From JANPJV01 sp031425695 (GTDB lineage Bacteria > Pseudomonadota > Gammaproteobacteria > Xanthomonadales > SZUA-5): a stretch of DNA of 49,994 nucleotides. Each line of letters starts with the position of its first letter. Within the stretch, counting starts at the first letter, position 1. Positions 19,849-28,781 of this stretch are shown in pieces. The stretch covers positions 1 through 49,994 of the forward strand of contig JANPJV010000195.1 in the NCBI GenBank assembly GCA_031425695.1, given 5' to 3'. A program made the translations under genes and the position numbers. The notes below the pieces were generated by a model that was not told where the DNA came from, did not search any database, and saw only the letters and a program-made list of their open reading frames with translations.

Positions 19849-20004
19849 GGTGGGTCTGCGCTGCGCGCGGACGCTCTTGTTGATACTGGAAAAAGCGTCC
19901 GCGCATAGCGCAGACCCACCACAAGCAAGTGCCAAAGCGTCCGCGCATAGCGCAGACCCACCAAAGGCAAGTGCCAAAGCGTCCGCGCATAGCGCAGCCC
20001 ACCA
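19849..20004. repeat. family B cluster: one forward arm and three tandem reverse arms
   Basis: The forward arm is at 19849-19879. Reverse arms start near 19892, 19934 and 19976 with an exact 42-bp spacing, each containing AAAGCGTCCGCGCATAGCGC. The spacer AAGCAAGTGCC is copied along with the arm, pointing to tandem duplication. The cluster lies between ftsK and lolA. Confidence 0.85.
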
Positions 20005-20015
20005 TAAGCCAAGCC

Positions 20016-22298
20016 TCAATCCTTCGGCGGCGGCGGGGCCAGTACGGTGCGGTTGCCGTTGTGCTCGGGCGAGCTGACGATGCCGGCGGCTTCCATTTCT
20101 TCGATCAGGCGGGCAGCGCGGTTGTAGCCGATCTTCAGGCGTCGCTGGACGCCGGAAATGGATGCGCGGCGGGTTTCGGTGACGATGCGCACGGCCATGT
20201 CGTAGAGCTCGTCGGCGTCGCCGCTGGCTTCTTCGGGCAGGCCGGATTCACCGACGATGCGGCCGTCGGCGAGCTCCTGGGTATCGTCAAGGATGCCATC
20301 GAGGTACTTCGGCTTGCCGTGGTGCTCGCGCAGGTATTTGACGACACGATGGACTTCGTCATCGGACACGAAGGCGCCGTGCACGCGTTCGGTGTTGGCG
20401 GTGCCGGGCGGCAGGTAGAGCATGTCGCCGTGACCGAGCAGGGTCTCGGCGCCGGACTGATCAAGGATCGTGCGCGAGTCGATCTTGCTCGAGACCTGGA
20501 AGGCCACGCGCGTCGGGATGTTCGCCTTGATGAGGCCGGTGATGACATCGACCGAGGGACGCTGCGTCGCCAGGATCAGGTGGATGCCGGCCGCGCGGGC
20601 TTTTTGCGCAAGGCGCGCGATCAGCTCTTCGACACTCTTGCGCGCCACCATCATCATGTCAGCGAATTCATCGATGATGACGACGATGAAGGGCATCGTT
20701 TCGAGGTTCTTCGGATGCTCGCCGGGTGGCGCCTTGGCGATGTTGAACAGCGGATCTGGAATCGGCTGGCCGGCCTCGGTCGCGTCGCGCACCTTGCGGT
20801 TGTAGCCGGCCAGATTGCGCACGCCGACGGCCGCCATCAGCTTGTAGCGGCGCTCCATCTCGGCGACGCACCAGCGCAGCGCGTTGGACGCCTCTTTCAT
20901 GTCGGTGACGACCGGCGTCAACAGGTGCGGGATGCCCTCGTAGACCGAGAGCTCGAGCATCTTCGGGTCGATCATGATCATGCGCACATCGTGCGCGGTC
21001 GCCTTGTACAGCAGGCTCAGGATCATCGCATTGAGCGCGACCGACTTGCCCGAGCCGGTGGTTCCAGCGACCAGCAGGTGCGGCATCTTGCCGATGTCGA
21101 CCACGGTCGGGCGCCCGCCAATGTCCTTGCCCAGCGCGAGCGTGAGCGGCGAGCTGGCCTTGTCGTATTCCTTGGAGCGCAGGATCTCGGAGAGGAAGAC
21201 CATCTCGCGATGCTGGTTCGGGATTTCGAGACCGACGACGGACTTGCCCGGAATCACGTCGACCACGCGGACACTGACGACCGACAGGCCACGCGCAATG
21301 TCCTTGTCGAGCGACGAAATCTGGCTGCCGCGGATGCCAGGTGCCGGCTCGAGCTCGAAGCGGGTGATCACCGGCCCAGGGTAGACGCCGACCACGCGTG
21401 CTTCGATCCGGAAATCCTTCAGCTTGAGCTCGACTTGGCGCGAGAGCACTTCCAGCGCCTCGGGCGAATAGCCCTTGCCGGTGTGCTTGGCTTCGTCGAG
21501 CAGGTTCAAGGGCGGCAACTCGCCCGACGGGATGTTCTCGAACAGCGGCATCTGCAGCTCGCGCTCGGCACGCTCACTCTTTTCCATGATCGGAGCGATG
21601 GTCTCGATCCTGACCGGCTCGCGCTTCTTGCGCTTGACCGTCTCTTCCTTGCGCACGACTTCGCGCTGCGCGCGAGCCTGCTCGCCGACGCGCCAGTCGA
21701 AGAAGCGCTGGCGCCACTTGCCGCTGCGCTCGATCATCCGCAGCGTCCAGGCGCCGACCTTGTCCATGAGCTGGAACCACGACACACCCGTCGCGAAAGT
21801 CACGCCGATCAAGAACATCACCAGCGCGAACATGGTGGCGCTGCCGCGACCGAAATTGGCCACCAGCGAGCCACCGAGGAAACTGCCGAATACGCCGCCC
21901 GCGCCTGCCGGGAAGCCATCCGGGCTCATCTGCACGTGACCGAGCACGGCACCACCGAGCAACGCGAGGATGAAGCCGCCGGCGCGGGTGAGCGGGATCA
22001 GCGGCGACGCGAGCGGACCATCGATGGGATCGTGCAGGAAGCGCCACGCATACCAGAGCAGCGCGATCGGCAGCAGGTAGGACATTCGCCCGATCAGGTA
22101 CAGCAGCACGTCGGCGAACCACGCGCCGGCCTTGCCACCCCAGTTGTGCACGATCTCCGCCGAGCCCGCGTGCGACCACGCCGGGTCAGCGCTGTGGAAG
22201 GTCGCGAGCGAAACCAGCAGGTACGCCGCCACGGGCACCAGCAGCACGAATGCACTCTCGCGCAAGGCCCGCTGGAACCTGTCGCCCCATCCACTCAT
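20016..22298 (-). CDS. ftsK: DNA translocase FtsK
   Basis: The product is 760 residues from the ATG at 22298 (MSGWGDRFQ). An upstream non-ATG start is possible but unneeded. The N-terminal quarter has four hydrophobic helices. The motor has Walker A VAGTTGSGKSVALNAM and Walker B FIVVIIDEFADMM. The C-terminal gamma winged helix (ASISGVQRRLKIGYNRAARL) reads the chromosome polarity sequences. The protein anchors at the septum and pumps DNA toward the dif site for XerCD. It lacks the long linker of E. coli FtsK, giving the shorter form common in other gammaproteobacteria. Confidence 0.95.
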   Translation of the reverse strand: MSGWGDRFQRALRESAFVLLVPVAAYLLVSLATFHSADPAWSHAGSAEIVHNWGGKAGAWFADVLLYLIGRMSYLLPIALLWYAWRFLHDPIDGPLASPLIPLTRAGGFILALLGGAVLGHVQMSPDGFPAGAGGVFGSFLGGSLVANFGRGSATMFALVMFLIGVTFATGVSWFQLMDKVGAWTLRMIERSGKWRQRFFDWRVGEQARAQREVVRKEETVKRKKREPVRIETIAPIMEKSERAERELQMPLFENIPSGELPPLNLLDEAKHTGKGYSPEALEVLSRQVELKLKDFRIEARVVGVYPGPVITRFELEPAPGIRGSQISSLDKDIARGLSVVSVRVVDVIPGKSVVGLEIPNQHREMVFLSEILRSKEYDKASSPLTLALGKDIGGRPTVVDIGKMPHLLVAGTTGSGKSVALNAMILSLLYKATAHDVRMIMIDPKMLELSVYEGIPHLLTPVVTDMKEASNALRWCVAEMERRYKLMAAVGVRNLAGYNRKVRDATEAGQPIPDPLFNIAKAPPGEHPKNLETMPFIVVIIDEFADMMMVARKSVEELIARLAQKARAAGIHLILATQRPSVDVITGLIKANIPTRVAFQVSSKIDSRTILDQSGAETLLGHGDMLYLPPGTANTERVHGAFVSDDEVHRVVKYLREHHGKPKYLDGILDDTQELADGRIVGESGLPEEASGDADELYDMAVRIVTETRRASISGVQRRLKIGYNRAARLIEEMEAAGIVSSPEHNGNRTVLAPPPPKD

Positions 22299-22422
22299 CG
22301 CCGTCGCTGCCAAGGACCACCCATGTTCATCATCCACGCGAAGAAGCGCGCGCAAGATGTTCAGTCTATTCGGGTTTGGGCTTTGGTGCAGTAGGAAATG
22401 AGTGACGAGATGGCAGCTTTAC

Positions 22423-22495
22423 GTGGGTCCGGACCTAGTCCGGACGCTCTTCCATCAATAGCAAGAAAGAGCGTCCGGACAAGGTCCGGACCCAC
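22423..22495. repeat. family A REPIN
   Basis: The forward arm is at 22423-22451 (GTGGGTCCGGACCTAGTCC..) and the reverse arm at 22467-22495. It lies between the ald stop and the ftsK start, 125 bp upstream of ftsK. Confidence 0.85.
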
Positions 22496-22506
22496 AAAAG
22501 CCGATC

Positions 22507-23565
22507 TCAGACCTTCAGCGCCGGATGCACGATCTCGCCACCGGCGATGTTGATGCCCTTGCGCAGCGGCTCGTAACTGCGCCAGTCGTCGCGGGTGAGG
22601 CGCATGACGAAGGGCAGGATCGCCGCAGAGATGGCCTGGCTCGAGGTCTGCGGGACCGCGCCCGGCATGTTGGTCACGGCGAAATGGGTGACACCGTGCT
22701 CGACGTAGGTCGGGTCGGCGTAGGTCGTCGGCCGGATGTTCTCGACGCAGCCGCCCTGGTCGATCGAGATGTCGACGATCACGCTGCCGGGCTCCATCGA
22801 CTTGATCATTTCGGTGGTGACCACGCGCGGCGCGCGTGCACTCGGGACCAGCACGGCACCGACGACGATGTCGGCATTGGCGACTTCACGGGCGACGTAG
22901 CTCTCGTACGGGTACAGCGCCGTGACGTTGGCACCGAGCGCCATCATCTGCTCCAGGCGGTCGGGGCGCTTGTCGAAGACGACGACCTGGGCGCCCATGG
23001 CCGCGGCCAGTGATGCGGAGTTGCCGCCGGCCGCGCCTGCGCCGAGCACGACCACCTTGCCGCGCTCGGCCGCCGGCAGTCCGCCCAGCAGCTTGCCCTT
23101 GCCGCCTTCCGGCTGATGCAGAAGGTGCGTGCCGACCTGTACCGCGATGCGGCCGGCGATGACGCTCATCGGCGCCAGCAGCGGCAAACCGCCATTCTCA
23201 TCCTCGACGCTCTCGAAAGCCACGCCGGTCAGGCCGATGTCGAGCAGGCGCTTGGTCAGCTCGGGCAACGGCGCCAGGTGCAGGTAGCAGAACAGCAAGT
23301 GGTGCTTCTTGAGCAGGTTGAGATCGCCCTCGATCGGCTCCTTGACCTTGACGATCAGCTCGCCCGCTTCGTAGAGCGCGGCCGCGTCCGCCGCAATCTT
23401 GACCCCGACCTTGACGAACTCCTCGTCGCGAAAGCCGCTCTTGATGCCGGCGCCCGACTCGATCCAGACCTCGTGCCCAGCCTTGACCAGATCGCCGCAG
23501 GCCGCGGGCACCAGGGCAACACGCCCCTCCAAAGTCTTCGTTTCGCGGGGTACACCAATGCGCAT
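22507..23565 (-). CDS. ald: alanine dehydrogenase
   Basis: The product is 352 residues from an ATG at 23565. Family features are the N-terminal MRIGVPRETKTLEGRVALVP, KVKEPIEGDLNLLKKHHLLF with the substrate-binding lysine region, the NAD Rossmann motif VVVLGAGAAGGNSA, and DISIDQGGCVE followed by TNMPGAVPQTSS. It interconverts L-alanine and pyruvate with NAD and ammonia. It is slightly short for the family (about 370), and I see no missing motif. It is divergent from trxB across a 307-bp spacer holding a REPIN. Confidence 0.95.
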   Translation of the reverse strand: MRIGVPRETKTLEGRVALVPAACGDLVKAGHEVWIESGAGIKSGFRDEEFVKVGVKIAADAAALYEAGELIVKVKEPIEGDLNLLKKHHLLFCYLHLAPLPELTKRLLDIGLTGVAFESVEDENGGLPLLAPMSVIAGRIAVQVGTHLLHQPEGGKGKLLGGLPAAERGKVVVLGAGAAGGNSASLAAAMGAQVVVFDKRPDRLEQMMALGANVTALYPYESYVAREVANADIVVGAVLVPSARAPRVVTTEMIKSMEPGSVIVDISIDQGGCVENIRPTTYADPTYVEHGVTHFAVTNMPGAVPQTSSQAISAAILPFVMRLTRDDWRSYEPLRKGINIAGGEIVHPALKV

Positions 23566-23684
23566 GACGCTCTCCCAATGAATGCGGTCGGGTGGATGAA
23601 TGACCGCGAATGATCGCAGATGGCGGCGCGTCGGTGGACAGTTCCTGATTGCTGGTTGCTTGTGTATCGCTTACTTTTGCTCGC

Positions 23685-23758
23685 GTGGGTCCGGACCTTG
23701 TCCGGACGCTTCTTCGGTCGTCTGGCACGAAGAGCGTTCGGACAAGGTCCGAACCCAC
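23685..23758. repeat. family A REPIN
   Basis: The forward arm at 23685-23713 has the TCCGGAC/GTCCGGA stem. The reverse arm at 23730-23758 has TTCGGAC/GTCCGAA. The arms do not match each other at these two positions, yet each is internally paired. It sits in the ald/trxB divergent spacer. Confidence 0.85.
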
Positions 23759-23796
23759 GTAGAGCAACAGGAACGAGCCAACCTCCCCTCAGTCAC

Positions 23797-23825
23797 TTGA
23801 ATACGCACCGCCCGCCCCCTACTGT
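23797..23825 (+). promoter_or_regulatory. predicted sigma-70 promoter of trxB
   Basis: A -35 TTGAAT (23797-23802) and a -10 TACTGT (23820-23825) are separated by 17 bp. This would start a leader of about 40 nt before the trxB ATG. The match is by eye. Confidence 0.5.
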
Positions 23826-23848
23826 GCTGAGTTCAATATCTTTTCAGT

Positions 23849-23863
23849 GCGCCGCTTCGGCGC
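23849..23863 (+). promoter_or_regulatory. hairpin in the trxB leader next to the ribosome binding site
   Basis: GCGCCG-CTT-CGGCGC forms a 6-bp GC stem with a 3-nt loop. It ends just before GGAG (23864-23867), the likely ribosome binding site for the ATG at 23873. It could affect mRNA stability or initiation. Confidence 0.4.
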
Positions 23864-23872
23864 GGAGTCTCC

Positions 23873-24829
23873 ATGAGTGATCCCAAGCATTGCCGCGTGT
23901 TGATCCTGGGCTCTGGCCCGGCGGGTTACGCGGCTGCGGTGTATGCAGCGCGTGCCAATCTGAAGCCGGTGCTGGTGACCGGCATCGACGCCGGCGGCCA
24001 GTTGATGACCACGACCGAAGTCGACAACTGGCCTGGTGACGTGCACGGCCTCACGGGTCCAGTGCTGATGGAGCGCATGCAGAAGCATGCCGAGCGCTTC
24101 GAGACCGAGATCGTGTTCGACCACATCCACACGGTGGAATTCGGCAGCCGGCCGTTCAAGCTGATCGGCGACTCAGGTGTCTACACCTGCGACGCGCTGA
24201 TCATCGCGACCGGGGCGTCGGCCAAGTATCTCGGCATCGACAGCGAAACCGCATTTCGCGGCCGTGGCGTGTCGGCTTGCGCGACCTGCGACGGCTTCTT
24301 CTACAAGCAGCAGAAGGTAGCGGTCATCGGTGGCGGCAATACCGCGGTCGAGGAAGCGCTCTATCTCTCCAACATCGCCAGCCACGTCACCGTGGTCCAT
24401 CGGCGTGACAAGTTCCGCGCGGAAAAGATCCTGCAGGACAAGCTCTTCGCAAAGCCGAATATCGAAGTGGTCTGGGATCACGCCGTCGACGAAGTGCTCG
24501 GTGACGACAGTGGGGTGACCGGCGTGCGCATCGTCCCGCGCGAGGGTGGCGCCACCCGCGACATTGAGCTGACTGGCTTGTTCATTGCGATTGGCCACAC
24601 GCCGAATACCGCGATTTTTGATGGGCAACTGGCGATGACCGGTGGCTACATCCAGGTCAAGGGCGGGGCGACCGGATTGGCCACCATGACCAGCGTCCCG
24701 GGCGTTTTCGCCGCCGGCGATGTTGCCGACTCGATCTATCGCCAGGCGATCACCTCGGCTGGATCCGGCTGCATGGCCGCGTTGGACGCCGATCGCTTTC
24801 TCGAACAGCACGGGCCGGCACACGGCTGA
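23873..24829 (+). CDS. trxB: thioredoxin reductase
   Basis: The product is 318 residues, the usual length. The FAD-binding motif GSGPAGYAAAVYAARA is N-terminal. The redox-active pair is CATC (Cys 136 and 139) in SACATCDGFFYK, with the NADPH motif GGGNTAVEEALYLS. The C-terminal FAD segment is VFAAGDVADSIYRQ. It reduces thioredoxin with NADPH in the cytosol. The start is set by GGAG 5 bp upstream. Confidence 0.97.
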   Translation: MSDPKHCRVLILGSGPAGYAAAVYAARANLKPVLVTGIDAGGQLMTTTEVDNWPGDVHGLTGPVLMERMQKHAERFETEIVFDHIHTVEFGSRPFKLIGDSGVYTCDALIIATGASAKYLGIDSETAFRGRGVSACATCDGFFYKQQKVAVIGGGNTAVEEALYLSNIASHVTVVHRRDKFRAEKILQDKLFAKPNIEVVWDHAVDEVLGDDSGVTGVRIVPREGGATRDIELTGLFIAIGHTPNTAIFDGQLAMTGGYIQVKGGATGLATMTSVPGVFAAGDVADSIYRQAITSAGSGCMAALDADRFLEQHGPAHG

Positions 24830-24859
24830 GGGCGTGCCAGACCGCGCTCTCGCTTCAAC

Positions 24860-24962
24860 GTGGGTCCGGACCTTGTCCGGACGCTTTTCTGCACTGCCAA
24901 AGTGTTCGGACAAGGTCCGAACCCACGCCAAGCAAAAGCGTTCGGACAAGGTCCGAACCCAC
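24860..24962. repeat. family A cluster, three arms
   Basis: The forward arm is at 24860-24888 (CC..GG stem type). Reverse arms are at 24899-24926 and 24934-24962 (both TT..AA stem type), the two reverse arms being near-identical. The cluster fills the gap between trxB and the SDR gene. Confidence 0.85.
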
Positions 24963-24976
24963 GACAGCGCATTCGC

Positions 24977-25846
24977 ATGAGCGTGCGCATCCTCCTCTTC
25001 GGCGCAAGCAGTGCCATCGGGCACGCGCTGCTGCAGCGATTGGCCGAAGCCGGGATCGCGGTCGACGCGGTGACGCGGTCAACATCGCTCGAAAGGGATT
25101 CCCCCATCCAGCGCTGGCACCACGGTGCCCTGCCCGGTTTCACCGCGCCGGCTGCCGACTACACCCACATCATCAGCCTTGGGCCGGGCGACGCGTTCAT
25201 GATTTGGCTCGCACGCCAACCGCAGAGCTCGACGCTGCGCCAGGTCATCGCGCTCGGCTCGACCAGTGCCGATACCAAGGTCGACTCGGCGTCACCGCCG
25301 GAGCGCGAACTGGCGCTGCGGCTACGCGCGGTCGAGTCGGCACTGATCAGCGAGGCGCGCCGGCTTGGCGCCCATTGGACGCTGTTGCGGCCGACGCTGA
25401 TCTACGGCGGTGCGCACGATTCGGTCGCACGGCTGGGGCGATTCATTCGCCGCCGGCGCGTCTATCCCCTGTTGTTCGGAAATGCCGCGCGGGCATTGCG
25501 TCAACCCGTGCACGCAGCGGATCTCGCGCAGGCCGTGCATGCCTGTGTCGATTGCGCCGAAGCTGAAGATCGCAGCTTCGACTTGCCCGGTGGCGAAACG
25601 CTGAGCCTCCGTCACTTCGTGCGTCGCATCGCCGCGGTGTGCGGACGCGTAGCCCTCCCGCTGCCGCTCCCGCTCGGCCTCGCCCTGCGTGCACTGGAGC
25701 GCCTGCAGCTGATCCCGGCGCACGCTGCGCTGGCGTCCGCAGGCTCGGCTCGGATCGCGCGCGACCAGTTGTTCGATCGCGAACGGGCACGCCTTGCGCT
25801 CGGATTCGAGCCGCGGGCTTTCACACCGAATCCAGCCGAATGGTAG
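24977..25846 (+). CDS. NAD(P)-binding epimerase/dehydratase-like protein (extended SDR)
   Basis: The product is 289 residues from the ATG at 24977. An upstream in-frame extension is made of family A repeat sequence and is rejected. The Rossmann motif is atypical (RILLFGASSAIGHALLQ). A HWTLLRPTLIYGG segment matches the extended-SDR core after the catalytic region, and DLPGGETLSLRHFVRRI matches its C-terminal part. The canonical YxxxK is not evident, so catalysis is uncertain. It overlaps the next gene by 7 bp, so the two are probably co-expressed. Confidence 0.7.
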   Translation: MSVRILLFGASSAIGHALLQRLAEAGIAVDAVTRSTSLERDSPIQRWHHGALPGFTAPAADYTHIISLGPGDAFMIWLARQPQSSTLRQVIALGSTSADTKVDSASPPERELALRLRAVESALISEARRLGAHWTLLRPTLIYGGAHDSVARLGRFIRRRRVYPLLFGNAARALRQPVHAADLAQAVHACVDCAEAEDRSFDLPGGETLSLRHFVRRIAAVCGRVALPLPLPLGLALRALERLQLIPAHAALASAGSARIARDQLFDRERARLALGFEPRAFTPNPAEW

Positions 25847-27003
25847 ACCGCGGCCCGAAAGACGACACGGAGCTGGAGGTGCGCTCCAGCGTGCGTGATA
25901 TCGATGCGCACGTGTGGGACGCCCTGGTCGGCGACGATGATCAACCCTTCCTGCGCCATGCCTTCTTGAGCGCGCTCGAAGAGAGTGGCAGCGTGCGCCA
26001 CGAGCTCGGTTGGGCGCCGATGCCCTTGCTCCTGCGCGAACGCGGCGTGCCGATCGCCGCTGCACCGGGCTATTTGAAGAGCAATTCGCACGGCGAGTTT
26101 GTCTTCGACTGGGCTTGGGCAGACGCCTATCGGCGCAACGGGCTCGCCTACTATCCGAAGCTGCTGCTGGCAGTTCCATATTCGCCAATCCCGGGCGCGC
26201 GCCTGCTGGTTGGCAGTGGCGCGGATGCCCATCGCCGCCGGCATTTGCTGCAGGCCGCGCTGCTCGAGCTGGCGCAGCAGACGCGGTTGTCGAGCGTCCA
26301 TCTCAACTTCATGGGCGACGCCGACGCAGCCGCGTGTGCCTGCGATCCCTGGCTTGCGCGTTTCGACTGGCAGTACCACTGGCGCAATCCCGGTTACCGT
26401 GATTTCGAGGACTTTCTCGACTGCCTGCTGGCGAAGAAGCGCAAGAACATCCGCCAGGAACGCCGCCAGGCACTGGGCCATGGGCTCGAGATCAGCTGGC
26501 AGGATGCGCTTCTCCTCGACGAGGCCGAGCTCGACCAGATCCACGCGCTGTATCAGTCGACTTTCGAACGCAAGCACAACACGCCCGCCCTCACGCGCGC
26601 CTGCTTCTCGCTGCTGCGCACGCGCTTCCCGCACCAATTCCATGTCTGCTGCGCACGCCAGGGGCCGCTGATCGTCGCCGCCGCCGTGTTCTTCAGCTCA
26701 TCGACGACGCTCTACGGCCGCTACTGGGGCGCGCTCGCCGATCTCGCGGGCCTGCATTTCGAGCTCTGCTATTACCAGGGCCTGGAATGGGCCATTGCCA
26801 GCGGCAAGACCCGCTTTGAACCTGGCGCCCAGGGCGAGCACAAGATCGCCCGCGGCTTCCTGCCCACCCGCACCCGCTCCGTCCACTTCATCGCCCACCC
26901 CGACTTCCGCAAAGCCATCCGCCGATCGCTCGACGACGAAGCCGAGTCCCTCCGCGACTACCGCCTCGACCTGGATGCCAAGTCGCCGTATCGGAGCGCT
27001 TGA
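25840..27003 (+). CDS. FemAB-like / GNAT-fold protein (DUF482, peptidogalycan biosynthesis family)
   Basis: The product is 387 residues, starting at an ATG that overlaps the previous stop (ATGGTAG). Family traits are FLRHAFLSALEESGSV near the N-terminus, YYPKLLLAVPYSPIPGARLL, AKKRKNIRQERR and a C-terminal FEPGAQGEHKIARGFLPT. The longer upstream ORF overlaps the SDR gene and is not used. The family is annotated as peptidoglycan-related but its reaction is not established. Coupling to an SDR enzyme suggests a shared small-molecule or envelope role, which is inference. Confidence 0.85.
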   Translation: MVDRGPKDDTELEVRSSVRDIDAHVWDALVGDDDQPFLRHAFLSALEESGSVRHELGWAPMPLLLRERGVPIAAAPGYLKSNSHGEFVFDWAWADAYRRNGLAYYPKLLLAVPYSPIPGARLLVGSGADAHRRRHLLQAALLELAQQTRLSSVHLNFMGDADAAACACDPWLARFDWQYHWRNPGYRDFEDFLDCLLAKKRKNIRQERRQALGHGLEISWQDALLLDEAELDQIHALYQSTFERKHNTPALTRACFSLLRTRFPHQFHVCCARQGPLIVAAAVFFSSSTTLYGRYWGALADLAGLHFELCYYQGLEWAIASGKTRFEPGAQGEHKIARGFLPTRTRSVHFIAHPDFRKAIRRSLDDEAESLRDYRLDLDAKSPYRSA

Positions 27004-27021
27004 TTGACGCAGAAGCAAAGC

Positions 27022-27248
27022 CTTCTTACACAAAATGCACAAAGTGGAGCGAAGCGAGGAGCGCACATAAAGAGCGCATTTTTTCTTTGATGTGCCGGGG
27101 CTGTAACTAGCCGGCGAGAGACGGGACAAGCAGCATGGCGCCTGGCTCACCCACCTCGGGCAGTAGGTTGAGGACGCGTCCATGAAAGACAACCGCTTTT
27201 TATGTGCGCTACTCGCTTCGCTCCACTTTGTGCATTTTGTGTAAGACG
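27022..27248. repeat. family F long palindrome
   Basis: The left arm (27022-27076) and right arm (27194-27248) are about 55 bp each and nearly reverse-complementary, with words such as CACAAAATGCACAAAGTGG and GAGCGAAGCGAG. The loop of about 117 bp holds no recognisable gene. It sits between convergent genes. Confidence 0.85.
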
Positions 27249-27267
27249 CTTTTCGCTTTCGCTTTTG

Positions 27268-28443
27268 TCAGACTCGATCAAGCGCCTGACCGAGATCGAA
27301 GATCAAATCGGCCGGGTCCTCCAGGCCGATCGATAGCCGCACCAGATTCCACGGCAGCGAGGTGGGATTGCTGTCGATGCGGCCATCGCGCAGGAGCGCG
27401 GCGAGGGGCCATTGGAGGGATTCGTGGCCGCCCCAGGAGACGGCCATCAGGAACAGTTTCAGGCTGTCGCAGAAGCGCTCGATGGCGGCCGGGTCGGCGG
27501 CGCGAATGGTGATCGAAAAGAGGCCGCTGCCGCCGCCGGATTGTGCCGCGGCCAGTGCCGCCTGCGGGTCGTGCACGCTGCCGGGATAGTAGATGCGCTC
27601 GATCTTGGGGTGCGCGCTCAGGAACTCGATGAGCTTGCGCGCGCTGGCGGCAACGCGCTCCATGCGGATACCGAGCGTGCGCATGCCGCGCAGCATGAGC
27701 CAGGCTTCGAATGGGCCCGGGATGGCACCGAAAGTCATGAACGGTCCGCGGAAGATCTTGCGGATCAGATCCGCCGGGCCGCACAGCACGCCGGCGACGA
27801 CATCGCTGTGGCCGTTCAAATACTTGGTCGCTGAGTGCGCGATCAGGTCGATGCCGAGATCTGCCGGACGCTGCAGCAGGGGGCTCGAATAGCTGTTGTC
27901 GCACAGCGTGCGGATATTGCGGGCGCGGGCGAGCGCGGCGACGCCTCCGAGATCCTGCAGCTCCATGGTCAGCGAGTTCGGGCTTTCGAGCACGATCAGA
28001 CGCGTGCGCTCGTTGATCGCGGCGGCGATTGCATCGATGCCGGTGCCATCGACGAAGCTGTAGTCGACGCCGAAACGTGGCAGCCAGTCGCGCACCAGGA
28101 CACGCGTCCACGCATAGGGCTTCTGCACGCACACCACATGCTCGCCCGCCTGCACGATTCCGAGCACGCCGGCACTGACCGCGGCCGCACCAGAGCCGAA
28201 CACCAGCGCGTCCTCGGTCCGCTCGAGCGCTGCCAGCTTGCGCCGCAGGATCTCCACCGTCGGATTGTTGCCGCGCGTATAGAACACATTCGCCAGCTCG
28301 TCCTTGCCCGCCTCGCGCATCGCTGCCACGCTCGGGAAGGCGAAATTGCTGGTCTGGTAGATCGGCGGCGTCACCGCCCCGAAGTGCCGCTCGCGGTCCT
28401 CGCCGAGGTGGTTGAGGATGTAGCTCAGGGTTTCGTCGGTCAT
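27268..28443 (-). CDS. Cys/Met-metabolism PLP-dependent transsulfuration enzyme
   Basis: The product is 391 residues of the fold-type I Cys/Met family. Signatures are ANVFYTRGNNPTVEILRRKL, the PLP phosphate-binding GSGAAAVSAGVL region, and Schiff-base Lys about 207 in HSATKYLNGHSDV. Members include cystathionine beta- and gamma-lyases and gamma-synthase. The sequence alone does not choose among them. SNPTSLPWNLVRLSIGLEDP closes the protein as in lyases. It is divergent from galU, with nested repeats between the two starts. Confidence 0.85.
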   Translation of the reverse strand: MTDETLSYILNHLGEDRERHFGAVTPPIYQTSNFAFPSVAAMREAGKDELANVFYTRGNNPTVEILRRKLAALERTEDALVFGSGAAAVSAGVLGIVQAGEHVVCVQKPYAWTRVLVRDWLPRFGVDYSFVDGTGIDAIAAAINERTRLIVLESPNSLTMELQDLGGVAALARARNIRTLCDNSYSSPLLQRPADLGIDLIAHSATKYLNGHSDVVAGVLCGPADLIRKIFRGPFMTFGAIPGPFEAWLMLRGMRTLGIRMERVAASARKLIEFLSAHPKIERIYYPGSVHDPQAALAAAQSGGGSGLFSITIRAADPAAIERFCDSLKLFLMAVSWGGHESLQWPLAALLRDGRIDSNPTSLPWNLVRLSIGLEDPADLIFDLGQALDRV

Positions 28444-28483
28444 CGTGTGGGTCGATGGGCCAAAGGGCGGAAGCGGAAGACTT

Positions 28484-28662
28484 TATCCACAGATTACGCA
28501 GATTTCCGCAGATTGAGAGCGATTGCTGGTGGGATCGGAGTTTGTGGGTCCGGACCTTGTCCGGACGCTCTTCTCCAAGGGTCGGGAAAACCGTCCGGAC
28601 AAGGTCCGGACCCACGCAGAGCCTCGCTTCTAATCTGCGGAAATCTGCGTAATCTGCGGATA
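28484..28662. repeat. family D palindrome enclosing a family A REPIN
   Basis: The arms at 28484-28520 and 28626-28662 match at about 33 of 37 positions (TATCCACAGATTACGCAG..). They enclose the family A element at 28544-28615, as at 12104-12360. This fills most of the 338-bp divergent spacer. Confidence 0.85.
28544..28615. repeat. family A REPIN
   Basis: The forward arm is at 28544-28572 and the reverse arm at 28587-28615. Both have the TCCGGAC/GTCCGGA stem. It is nested in a family D palindrome. Confidence 0.85.
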
Positions 28663-28781
28663 GACGCTTCTGCCTTTTGCTTTGGTGCTCTTGTTCGGCG
28701 TGTCCGCGTGCCGCGCGCTGCCCGCGCCTTCACGTCTGACCTCGCTATGCTCGACAGTCCCGTTGCCTGCCGAGCCTGTCG

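Noticed and set aside
19929..22394. 821-residue plus-strand ORF
   Set aside because: It is antisense to FtsK, whose Walker motifs and gamma domain are certain. Long antisense frames are common at high GC.
24860..24976. longer start for the SDR gene
   Set aside because: The added residues would be encoded entirely by family A repeats. The ATG at 24977 starts directly at the Rossmann strand.
27004..27192. small ORF in the convergent spacer at 27 kb
   Set aside because: It is made of the arms and loop of a family F palindrome and overlaps the end of the FemAB-like gene in antisense.
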